From NCBI GenBank assembly GCA_004553095.1, contig SFMJ01000091.1:1-8494 (forward strand): a stretch of DNA of 8,494 nt, given 5' to 3'. The translations under genes and the position numbers were made by a program. Shown piece by piece: positions 1 through 5,950 of the stretch. How positions within the stretch are numbered: the stretch's first letter is position 1; each line of letters opens with the position of its first letter. A model generated the notes under the pieces. The model was not told the origin of the DNA and made no database searches. It saw only the letters and a list, made by a program, of their open reading frames with translations. Source of the stretch: Bacteroidales bacterium (lineage in GTDB: Bacteria > Bacteroidota > Bacteroidia > Bacteroidales > Muribaculaceae).

Positions 1-11
1 AAAACTCACCC

Positions 12-41
12 TTTGTGTCTCATCTTTTTTTGTTAAATTTG
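12..41 (+). promoter_or_regulatory. Bacteroidota-type promoter for the divIC-coaX-lptC operon
   Basis: A -33 element TTTG (12-15) and a -7 element TAAATTTG (34-41, fits TAnnTTTG) are separated by 18 nt, slightly short of the usual 19-21. Transcription would begin near 47-49 and leave a leader of about 65 nt before the ATG at 114. It is the only promoter match seen before 4969, so it probably drives the whole cluster down to 4884. Confidence 0.6.
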
Positions 42-113
42 CAAGTTGAATAGTCTCGCTCGCATCCGACTCGGGATGTGGTAGTATTACACAGACTTAA
101 TTTCTCGCCGTAT

Positions 114-431
114 ATGGGAAAAAGATTAAAAAGATTCAGTTTTTGGTTGCGTCGTCGCTCCCATTTCGCCGTCGTGGCGATAGGGGCGCTGATCATCACC
201 CTGCTCTATATCAACGATGATACCTCCTGGAAGAATAATATGAAGTATCAGAGACAGATCAAGGAGCTCAAGGAGGAGATTCAGTCATGCAAGGACTCCG
301 CCGAGTATTATCGTGCCCGCCGTATGCAACTCATCACCGGCACCGAGCAGCTCGAACAGATAGCCCGTGAGGAGTATCACATGCAGAAGCCGACCGAAGA
401 TGTTTATATTATTAACGAAACGAAAAAATGA
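114..431 (+). CDS. DivIC/FtsB-like septum formation initiator protein
   Basis: This encodes a 105-residue bitopic membrane protein of the FtsB/DivIC family, which in bacteria acts as a structural partner in the division complex at midcell. It shows a short basic cytoplasmic N-terminus (residues 1-16), one membrane helix (about 17-34), a periplasmic coiled coil (about 39-72, with LKEEIQ-type heptads) and the family's conserved C-terminal block with LEQIAREEYHMQKPTEDVYII-like spacing at about 80-100. The frame also opens at a GTG at 78, which would add 12 residues. I prefer ATG 114 because it gives the usual family length and places the basic residues right before the helix. The stop overlaps the next start (ATGA, 428-431), so the two are translationally coupled. 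Family assignment is firm; the specific name divIC versus ftsB is not. Confidence 0.85.
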   Translation: MGKRLKRFSFWLRRRSHFAVVAIGALIITLLYINDDTSWKNNMKYQRQIKELKEEIQSCKDSAEYYRARRMQLITGTEQLEQIAREEYHMQKPTEDVYIINETKK

Positions 432-916
432 TGAAAGATAGCCAAGTCAGGGAGACGATAGTCTCTCCTACGCCACAGCGCATCCGTCTACGTGCCATCA
501 TGGAGGTGCTCTCCAATATCGGACTCCTCTTGGTGGCAGTGGGGCTTGTGGCGCCATTTTTCGCGATCGATAATTTCATGCTCGCCACCATCTTCAAGTG
601 GGTGTTCGCAGCCGGTGCGGTGATCTTCACCGGCGCGCGCATCGTTGGTGCCATCGGCAAGGATGGCCCGTTCCGCGCACGCCGTATGCGCCGCATGGAG
701 GTGTGGGCAGGCATCGCTTTCTGTGTCGCCTCTTTCTTCTGGTTCTACAATTCGAGTCGCCTCGGGGTGAATGTCTTGACATTCCGCATGCTCCATGAGA
801 CCATCATCTTCACTCTCGCCGGCGCCATGATCCAGATTGTAGCATCTTGGATCCTCTCTTCCGCCCTGCGCAAGCAGCAAAAGATGTCGCATACTCCTGA
901 AGAAAATGAAGCATAA
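428..916 (+). CDS. Conserved four-helix membrane protein of unknown function
   Basis: I do not recognise a characterised family. The 162-residue product has four predicted membrane helices at about residues 27-46, 51-73, 90-108 and 125-146. A strongly basic cytoplasmic-type loop (residues 82-89, rich in Arg) lies between helices 2 and 3, and both tails are hydrophilic. There is no signal peptide and no catalytic motif that I can see. The ATG at 428 overlaps the previous stop, and a second ATG follows immediately at 431, so the true start could be either. The 3' end overlaps coaX by 11 nt. Its place between a division protein and coaX suggests an envelope role, but this is only context. Confidence 0.75.
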   Translation: MMKDSQVRETIVSPTPQRIRLRAIMEVLSNIGLLLVAVGLVAPFFAIDNFMLATIFKWVFAAGAVIFTGARIVGAIGKDGPFRARRMRRMEVWAGIAFCVASFFWFYNSSRLGVNVLTFRMLHETIIFTLAGAMIQIVASWILSSALRKQQKMSHTPEENEA

Positions 917-1652
917 AGGCATACTGACCGTCGATATTGGCAACACCTGCAGCAAGGTGACCCTCTATTGCGAAGAGACTCCTCAGCAATGTGGGGTGAT
1001 AAGTCACGACACTTCCGACACATCGCTGCTGAGCGATCTGCTCTCCCGCCCGGAGGTGGGTGGCGTGGCGTTGTGTCAAGTGGGCCATGACCCTTGCGCT
1101 ATTGCCGATATGCTCCGCAAGTCGAGCCTTCCTATGCTTGAACTCACACCCTTCACCTCCTCGCCCATGACCATCGATTATGCCGGCATCGGCACTCTCG
1201 GTGTCGACCGCATCGCTGCGGCTGTCGGGGTTATGGATGATGATGCCCCCCGCCTGATAGTGGATGCCGGCACTGCCGTGACCTGCGATCTGGTGGCAGG
1301 GTGTCATTTCATCGGCGGCAATATCTCCCCGGGGTTGGCTTTGCGATTCCGCTCGCTCAGTCATTTCACCTCTCGTCTGCCGCTGGTAGATACAGAGGGT
1401 GATATCCGCGATTTCGGCATAGACACTGAGTCTGCCATTCGCTCCGGAGTGGTCAATGGTCTGACGGCTGAAATAGCAGCATCCTATCATGCCGCCCTCA
1501 CTCGTTATGATAACATACAATTGGTCCTTACCGGCGGAGATGCCATGTTCCTCTCCACGCAGTTGGAACGCCGCTCCATCCCTCATCGTATCGACACGGA
1601 TGCCGTGGGACGTGGACTGGTCAGGATCTTCAATTATAATAATTTAATATGA
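906..1652 (+). CDS. coaX: Type III pantothenate kinase
   Basis: CoaX phosphorylates pantothenate with ATP, the first step of coenzyme A synthesis, in the cytoplasm. The 248-residue protein has the expected length and all the ASKHA-fold signatures: DIGNT at 10-14 (phosphate-binding loop 1 with the catalytic-type Asp10), GVDR at 99-102, DAGTA at 120-124, GGNISPG at 137-143, a T-x-x-AI-x-SG segment at 174-181 and TGGD at 209-212. No key residue is missing. The ATG at 906 lies inside the end of the upstream gene, and the stop (TGA 1650-1652) overlaps the next ATG, indicating translational coupling within the operon. In this phylum coaX commonly sits next to envelope genes, as here. Confidence 0.95.
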   Translation: MKHKGILTVDIGNTCSKVTLYCEETPQQCGVISHDTSDTSLLSDLLSRPEVGGVALCQVGHDPCAIADMLRKSSLPMLELTPFTSSPMTIDYAGIGTLGVDRIAAAVGVMDDDAPRLIVDAGTAVTCDLVAGCHFIGGNISPGLALRFRSLSHFTSRLPLVDTEGDIRDFGIDTESAIRSGVVNGLTAEIAASYHAALTRYDNIQLVLTGGDAMFLSTQLERRSIPHRIDTDAVGRGLVRIFNYNNLI

Positions 1653-2902
1653 TAAGAATCAAAATCTTCGCGGCTTGCTTGATCTGCTCAATCGCCGCTA
1701 TGGCACAAAATGCCAACACTCCCTATTCGATGTATGGTTATGGCATCCTGGGCGACCGCGCCACTTCGATGCAACGTCAGATGGGTGGCGTCGGCATCGC
1801 TATGAGTTCCGGTCGCCAGATCAATGTGATGAACCCCGCCTCATACGCCGCTATCGATTCCACCACATTCCTCTTCGATATGGGTGCAGATGTCTCGCTG
1901 ATATGGAGCGAGGAGAATGGCAAAAAAGCAAATTCCACCGGCGGTGGTCTCGATTATGTCACCCTCCAGTTCCCCATCTGCAAGTTCATGGGCGCTTCGG
2001 TCGGCTTGCTCCCCTACAGCTCGGTGGGATATGCCTTCGGCAATGATATCGTTCACGGCACTATGGAGAATCAAGGCTCGGGTGGCATCAATGAGTTCTA
2101 CCTCGGTGTCGCCGGTACGTTCGCCGGATTCTCGCTCGGTGCGAATTTCAGCTATGATTTCGGCACAATAGTCGATGATGTCTTCGCCAATCCCAGCACG
2201 GGAAGCTCGAAGTTCGAGCATGTGATGAGAGTGCGCGACTGGAATGTAGTCATCGGTGCTCAATATTCTTTTAATATCAATCGCTACAACTCGATCGGAC
2301 TGGGCATGACCTATAGCCCCAAGAAGAGCATGCATGGCACGGTGTGGGCCACCACTCAGGAGATGTCGCAGGAGTCGATTCCCACCGAGGTGGCTCGCAT
2401 GAAGATGAAGGATAATTATCACAATCCTCATAGCGTAGGCGCCGGAGTCAGCTTCACCCATCAGCGCTCGAGCCGACTCCATGTGGAGTTCGACTTCCTC
2501 TGGCAGCAGTGGAGCAAGACAAGTTATGCACCCCTCTATGCAACTGAAAATCCCGATAAGATCGTCTTCAACGGCATGGAGTTCAACGACCGAACTCGCT
2601 ATAGTTTCGGTGCTGAGTTCGTGCCAAAAATTCGTGGTAATTATGGTCAGCGCATGGCTTATCGCATCGGCGCTTATTACATCAATGATTATCTGCAAGT
2701 CAATAGCAATGGCCTCCGCGAGTATGGCGTCACTGCCGGTTTCGGTTTCCCGACTCCCGAAGGCAAGACCGTGATCAATCTCGGATTTGAGTGGAAGGCT
2801 CGTCAAGCCCATCCCAATCCGATGATTAAGGAAAATTATCTCAATATCACTCTCGGTGTGAATTTCAACGAGGTGTGGTTCTTCAAGCGTAAGATACGCT
2901 AA
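1649..2902 (+). CDS. Outer-membrane beta-barrel protein (FadL/PorV-like fold)
   Basis: The 417-residue product begins with a typical Sec signal peptide: basic MIRIK, hydrophobic core 6-18, and likely cleavage after AMA at residue 19, leaving Gln or Asn at the mature N-terminus. The mature part is rich in alternating hydrophobic/polar strands, Gly and aromatic residues, as expected of a barrel. An N-terminal block (about residues 25-70) ending in NPASYAAID resembles the plug region of FadL/PorV-type proteins found throughout Bacteroidota. The C-terminal strand ends in VWFFKRKIR. The ATG overlaps the coaX stop by 4 nt, and lptC follows 21 nt downstream, so the context is envelope assembly. The cargo or function is not deducible. 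Signal peptide and barrel are confident; exact subfamily is not. Confidence 0.8.
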   Translation: MIRIKIFAACLICSIAAMAQNANTPYSMYGYGILGDRATSMQRQMGGVGIAMSSGRQINVMNPASYAAIDSTTFLFDMGADVSLIWSEENGKKANSTGGGLDYVTLQFPICKFMGASVGLLPYSSVGYAFGNDIVHGTMENQGSGGINEFYLGVAGTFAGFSLGANFSYDFGTIVDDVFANPSTGSSKFEHVMRVRDWNVVIGAQYSFNINRYNSIGLGMTYSPKKSMHGTVWATTQEMSQESIPTEVARMKMKDNYHNPHSVGAGVSFTHQRSSRLHVEFDFLWQQWSKTSYAPLYATENPDKIVFNGMEFNDRTRYSFGAEFVPKIRGNYGQRMAYRIGAYYINDYLQVNSNGLREYGVTAGFGFPTPEGKTVINLGFEWKARQAHPNPMIKENYLNITLGVNFNEVWFFKRKIR

Positions 2903-2923
2903 TCGACCCCTTTCCCCGGCACT

Positions 2924-3595
2924 ATGCGAAAATCATCACTTCTGCTCATAGCACTCTTCGTGGCTCTTATCGTCTCGACCGGATGTAGAGAGGAACGCAA
3001 GATCGATGTCGCCGCCAAACTCAATCCGAAGACCATGGCAACGATGACCACCAAGAATGTTGCCACCTTCATCTCCGATTCGGGTGTGGTGCAATACAAG
3101 ATCGTGGCACCCATCTGGAAGGTCTATGATGAGGTCGATACCCCCTATTGGTCGTTCCCACAGGGGCTCTATCTGCAGAAGTATGATCGTTCGTTCCAGG
3201 TTATCGCTACGGTGGCTGCCGATTCGGCTCGCTTTTTCTCGCAGGAGAAGGTGTGGCGTCTCGATGGCCATGTCGAGATGACCAAGGTGCCCAAGGATCT
3301 CTTCCAGACCGAACAACTATACTGGGATCAGCGACGCCGCATCCTCTATAGCGATTCGTTTATCCATATCGAGACATCCACCCATACCCTCGAGGGTATC
3401 GGCTTTGAGAGCGATGAGCGGCTCACCTCTTATCGCATCATCAAGCCGCAAGGCATCTTCCCGGTGAATAGCCAAGACTTCGCCGCCGGTGGCGCCCCCT
3501 CCACTGCCCCCTCCCCGGTAGCCTCTCCGGTGACTGCCGCCCCGGGCGCTCCCCCTCAATCCTCCCCGATTATTCCTAACAATTCTATTCCATAA
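2924..3595 (+). CDS. lptC: LPS export periplasmic lipoprotein LptC
   Basis: LptC bridges the inner-membrane LptBFG transporter and periplasmic LptA during lipopolysaccharide export. The 223-residue product starts with a lipoprotein signal peptide whose lipobox (ISTGC-like, here VSTGC) puts the lipidated Cys at residue 21, as in other Bacteroidota LptC proteins that are lipid-anchored rather than bitopic. The beta-jellyroll domain spans about 45-180 and includes the typical run WRLDGHVEMT (111-120), TEQLYWDQRRRILYSD (129-144) and GIGFESDERLTSYRI (158-172). Residues about 187-223 form an unusual Pro/Ala/Ser-rich, probably disordered tail. The start follows the barrel gene by 21 nt, and the stop TAA shares a base with the next ATG (TAATG). 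The tail could be lineage-specific. Confidence 0.88.
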   Translation: MRKSSLLLIALFVALIVSTGCREERKIDVAAKLNPKTMATMTTKNVATFISDSGVVQYKIVAPIWKVYDEVDTPYWSFPQGLYLQKYDRSFQVIATVAADSARFFSQEKVWRLDGHVEMTKVPKDLFQTEQLYWDQRRRILYSDSFIHIETSTHTLEGIGFESDERLTSYRIIKPQGIFPVNSQDFAAGGAPSTAPSPVASPVTAAPGAPPQSSPIIPNNSIP

Positions 3596-4884
3596 TGGAT
3601 TTATCTTTCAATTTAGCACTCTTTATCGCCTTGGCTGCAATGCTCTTCTCCGGACTCTTCTCCGGCTCGGAAATCGCCTTTGTGCAGTCGAGCAAGGTGC
3701 GCCGCGAGATCGATGCCACACGTGGCGGTGTCATCAACAATATCCTCCGTATGTTCAGCCATCATGAGGATATGTTCATCTCCACCCTCTTGGTGGGCAA
3801 TAATGTTGTGCTCGTGATCTATGGTATCGCTTTTTCGGCTCTGATCAATCCCCGGCTCGAACAGATTTTCAACGGTCAGGAATTCTTGGTGCTGATATCA
3901 AATACAGTGATCTCCACCGGACTGATCCTCATCACCGGCGAGTTCCTCCCCAAGACCACCTTCCGCATCAACCCAAATTTTATGATGCGTATGCTCGCCC
4001 TGCCTCTTTACCTGTTGTATCTCTTGTTTTACCCCATATCCTGGTTGGTGTCATGGATCTCTCGCGGATTGATGAACCTTTTCGGCATCAAGTCGCAGTC
4101 TGCCGGTTCGCAACTCCTCACTATGGATGAACTCGACGATTATATCCAGAAATCTATAGAGCGCCGCAAGGATAAGGATAATGTGGAGAATGAGGTGAAG
4201 ATCTTCCGAAAGGCTATCGATTTTAAGGATACTCAAGTGATGGAGTGCATGACCCCTCGCAATGAGATTGTGGCGCTCCCTCTGGCTGACACTTCGCGCC
4301 TGGAACTGACTCAAAGATTTATCGACACCGGCTTCTCTAAGATAGTTATTTATAAGGAGGATATCGACGATGTGGTCGGATATATCCATGTCGCCGAACT
4401 CCTGAATGCCGACACCGATTGGACCCGAAAGATACGCCCCATCATATTTACGCCCGAAACGATGCTCGCCAACAAACTGATGCGCCGCATGATGGCTGAG
4501 AAAAAGTCGATGGCTATCATCGTCGATGAGTTCGGCGGCACTGCCGGTCTCGTCACCCTCGAAGATATCGTCGAGGAAATATTCGGCGAAATCGAAGATG
4601 AACATGACCATAAACGTATCGTGGCTCGCCGTATCGGTGTAGATAGCTTCATCTTCTCCGGTCGCGTCGAAATCTCTTCTATCAATGAGGAGTTCGGTCT
4701 CGACATCAAGGAGAGCGAACAGTATAACACCATCGCAGGCTATATCCTCGAAAACCTTGAGGCCCTCCCAAAACAAAACGATACCTTCGAGATCGACAAC
4801 CTCAAGTTTACCATCAAGAAGATGTCGACCACTCGCATCGAACTCGTGAAGGTGGAAATTATGAATCAAGACACGCGCTCTTAA
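3595..4884 (+). CDS. DUF21/CBS/CorC_HlyC membrane protein (GldE/hemolysin-C type)
   Basis: This is a 429-residue inner-membrane protein of the CNNM/CorC superfamily; relatives are linked to divalent metal transport and, as GldE, to gliding in some Bacteroidota. The DUF21 transmembrane domain covers about 1-185, with the signature SGLFSGSE at 19-26, the NN pair at 69-70 and GEFLPK at 115-120. A tandem CBS domain spans about 212-335, starting at MTPR (219-222) and ending with the diagnostic DEFGGTAGLVTLEDIVEEI-like block (311-329). The C-terminal CorC_HlyC domain lies at about 342-425. All three domains are complete. It is the last gene of the envelope operon (TAATG overlap with lptC). The old name hemolysin is historical; I see nothing toxin-like. 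Ion specificity cannot be read from sequence. Confidence 0.9.
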   Translation: MDLSFNLALFIALAAMLFSGLFSGSEIAFVQSSKVRREIDATRGGVINNILRMFSHHEDMFISTLLVGNNVVLVIYGIAFSALINPRLEQIFNGQEFLVLISNTVISTGLILITGEFLPKTTFRINPNFMMRMLALPLYLLYLLFYPISWLVSWISRGLMNLFGIKSQSAGSQLLTMDELDDYIQKSIERRKDKDNVENEVKIFRKAIDFKDTQVMECMTPRNEIVALPLADTSRLELTQRFIDTGFSKIVIYKEDIDDVVGYIHVAELLNADTDWTRKIRPIIFTPETMLANKLMRRMMAEKKSMAIIVDEFGGTAGLVTLEDIVEEIFGEIEDEHDHKRIVARRIGVDSFIFSGRVEISSINEEFGLDIKESEQYNTIAGYILENLEALPKQNDTFEIDNLKFTIKKMSTTRIELVKVEIMNQDTRS

Positions 4885-4968
4885 TGGCTTTTATGGGACT
4901 ATTTTGTTATATTGGGTTGATTTTTATCAATAGATTATACATTAGTAAGAATTTTTAACAAAAAAATA

Positions 4969-4999
4969 TTTGCCAATTCGTTTTTTGGTAATAAATTTG
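4969..4999 (+). promoter_or_regulatory. Promoter of the sigma-factor gene
   Basis: TTTG at 4969-4972 and TAAATTTG at 4992-4999 (TAnnTTTG) are separated by 19 nt, a full match to the Bacteroidota vegetative promoter. Transcription should start near 5005, giving a 5' UTR of about 90 nt. The surrounding 4885-4998 is AT-rich and holds no gene; I see no clear terminator for the upstream operon there. Confidence 0.75.
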
Positions 5000-5025
5000 C
5001 TATCCTATAGATTGAATCAATAGTA

Positions 5026-5037
5026 AGAGCGCGCTCT
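5026..5037. repeat. 12-bp perfect palindrome in the sigma-factor 5' UTR
   Basis: AGAGCGCGCTCT at 5026-5037 is its own reverse complement, and lies about 20 nt after the predicted transcription start. A second short palindrome, ATTGA-A-TCAAT (5011-5021), sits just before it. The GC-rich 12-mer stands out in an AT-rich leader and could be an operator for a dimeric regulator. A role as an RNA hairpin is less likely because of the tight loop. No function is proven. Confidence 0.4.
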
Positions 5038-5097
5038 AATATTCTTTCCAACACCAATCAACAATAGTATTAACAACCCATACAACCTCTTAATTTA

Positions 5098-5598
5098 ATG
5101 AAAACGACAGACGCTTTCAGAACTGCAGTCATCTCGATGCAGAAAAATATGCTCTCTATCGCTCGTAAGTTGACACTTAACGAGGAGGAGGCTTACGACC
5201 TTGTCCAAGACACTACACTCAAGGCTCTTGACAATGAGTCAAAGTATGTCGATAAGTCCAATTTCGGCGGTTGGATCATGACAATTATGCGCAATATATT
5301 TGTGAATAATTATCATCGTCGCGCTCGCGAGGTGTCGATATTTGAATCTTCAGGCGATTTGTATAACCTTAATATTCCGGGAGAAACCGTTATGGAATCG
5401 CCCGATGGCAGTTTTGCCGCTTCGCAGATCGACGAGATGATCAAGACCTTCCCGGAGGATTATCGCAAGCCTTTTGAGATGCACATCGCCGGATATAAGT
5501 ATGTAGAGATCTCCGAACGCCTCAATATGCCGATCGGCACGGTGAAGAGCCGTATCTTCACTATTCGCAAGCAACTACGCGAACTCCTCAGTGAGTAG
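5098..5598 (+). CDS. ECF-type RNA polymerase sigma factor
   Basis: This 166-residue sigma-70 family protein has only regions 2 and 4, the ECF architecture. Region 2 covers about 10-77, with the core-binding AYDLVQDTTLKAL (32-44) and the -10 recognition stretch around GGWIMTIMRNIFVNNYHRR (57-75). A linker follows. Region 4 (about 112-162) contains the helix-turn-helix YKYVEISERLNMPIGTVKSRIF-like block at 133-154. It directs core RNA polymerase to a specific promoter set; the regulon cannot be inferred. There is no adjacent anti-sigma gene or SusC/D pair, so it looks like a stand-alone, conserved Bacteroidales sigma factor rather than a polysaccharide-locus ECF. It has its own promoter and a palindrome in its 5' UTR. 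The ATG at 5098 fits the normal N-terminus. Confidence 0.9.
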   Translation: MKTTDAFRTAVISMQKNMLSIARKLTLNEEEAYDLVQDTTLKALDNESKYVDKSNFGGWIMTIMRNIFVNNYHRRAREVSIFESSGDLYNLNIPGETVMESPDGSFAASQIDEMIKTFPEDYRKPFEMHIAGYKYVEISERLNMPIGTVKSRIFTIRKQLRELLSE

Positions 5599-5628
5599 CC
5601 CCCCTGGGCGAGTCTTTCGCAATTTTTT
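5598..5628 (+). terminator. Weak intrinsic terminator after the sigma-factor gene
   Basis: Immediately after the stop codon there are two alternative small hairpins: GCCC(5598-5601)/GGGC(5606-5609) and GCGA(5608-5611)/TCGC(5617-5620). The second is followed within 2 nt by six Ts (5623-5628). The stems are only 4 bp, so termination would be modest, but the position between a stop and a new promoter is right. Confidence 0.4.
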
Positions 5629-5638
5629 CATCCCCTTT

Positions 5639-5671
5639 TTTGTGTTGTTTCGATTTTTTTTGCTAATTTTG
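5639..5671 (+). promoter_or_regulatory. Promoter of the metX-hom operon
   Basis: TTTG at 5639-5642 and TAATTTTG at 5664-5671 (TAnnTTTG) lie 21 nt apart, within the Bacteroidota range. Transcription should start near 5678, about 60 nt before the Met-rich leader ORF and about 270 nt before metX. This long leader is what holds the attenuator. Confidence 0.7.
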
Positions 5672-5736
5672 TCACGCTAATGACAAGGTTGGCTCTATTT
5701 TATAGGTTTATTATCCCCGATTTTATTCATTTTTTT

Positions 5737-5844
5737 ATGAATTACCGTTTTAACCATACATTCTCTTCTGCATACATGTCCATGATGATGGATATGGGTA
5801 TGATGATGTGCATGCGTGGCGCGGGTGGAATCGGAATGAGATGA
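5737..5844 (+). CDS. Methionine-rich leader peptide of the metX operon
   Basis: A 35-codon ORF begins at ATG 5737 and ends at TGA 5842. It holds 11 Met codons, and residues 14-26 read MSMMMDMGMMMCM, with nine Met and one Cys in 13. A chance ORF with this composition directly upstream of a methionine-biosynthesis gene is very unlikely. I read it as a regulatory leader peptide, the Met counterpart of the Trp or His codon runs in classical attenuators: when charged methionyl-tRNA is scarce the ribosome stalls within 5776-5814. Its last nine codons overlap the antiterminator arm (5823-5835), and a terminator follows at 5882-5907. The start codon sits in the 3' arm of a weak hairpin (ATTCAT 5725-5730 / ATGAAT 5737-5742). 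The peptide itself need not have a function in trans. Confidence 0.85.
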   Translation: MNYRFNHTFSSAYMSMMMDMGMMMCMRGAGGIGMR

Positions 5845-5888
5845 CTTTGTGGCAAGTTTTGAAGTATCAATATAATCCGGTTCCGCTC
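5823..5888 (+). promoter_or_regulatory. Antiterminator of the metX attenuator
   Basis: Segment 5823-5835 can pair with 5876-5888 over 13 contiguous positions: ten Watson-Crick pairs and three G-U wobbles (5831/5880, 5826/5885 and 5824/5887). The upstream arm lies in the last codons of the Met-rich leader ORF, a few nt after the Met run. The downstream arm includes the whole 5' arm of the terminator (5882-5888), so the two structures exclude each other. A ribosome stalled at the Met codons would leave 5823-5835 free, and metX would be transcribed. A ribosome at the stop codon (5842) would cover it, and the terminator would form. Pairing was traced by eye; no folding energy was computed. Confidence 0.8.
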
Positions 5889-5907
5889 TCGTGGAGTCGG
5901 ATTTTTT
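5874..5907 (+). terminator. Attenuator terminator before metX
   Basis: TCCG (5882-5885) plus CTC (5886-5888) pair with GAG (5894-5896) plus CGGA (5898-5901), with one bulged T at 5897 and a further T-G wobble closing a small loop. Six Ts follow directly (5902-5907). An alternative outer stem pairs AATCCG (5874-5879) with CGGATT (5898-5903). It lies 44 nt before the metX start, so it cannot terminate a preceding gene usefully and fits an attenuator. Confidence 0.8.
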
Positions 5908-5950
5908 GATGTCAGAACGCCTTCTAAGGCTCTAACAATTACTCGCAATA

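Noticed and set aside
78..113. GTG 78 as the start of the division protein
   Set aside because: It would add a 12-residue extension that moves the basic N-terminus away from the chain start; ATG 114 gives the typical length.
1841..2812. Minus-strand ORF (323 codons) opposite the barrel gene
   Set aside because: It is a shadow of a well-supported + strand gene with a signal peptide; the antisense product is His/Ile-rich and matches nothing I know.
4051..4869. Minus-strand ORF (272 codons) opposite the CBS protein gene
   Set aside because: It overlaps the conserved CBS and CorC domains on the + strand and has no independent motif or promoter.
4917..4930. TTGAT-TTTT-ATCAA hairpin as terminator of the envelope operon
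   Set aside because: The stem is 5 bp and almost all A-T, with no T-run after it.
5742..5948. Minus-strand ORF (68 codons) opposite the Met-rich leader
   Set aside because: It runs across the attenuator on the opposite strand with no promoter; the + strand reading (Met-rich peptide plus terminator before metX) explains the sequence far better.
5672..5950. SAM riboswitch upstream of metX
   Set aside because: I could not find the conserved SAM-I, SAM-II or SAM-IV core patterns; the Met-rich ORF and alternative hairpins account for the leader. A covariance-model search would settle it.
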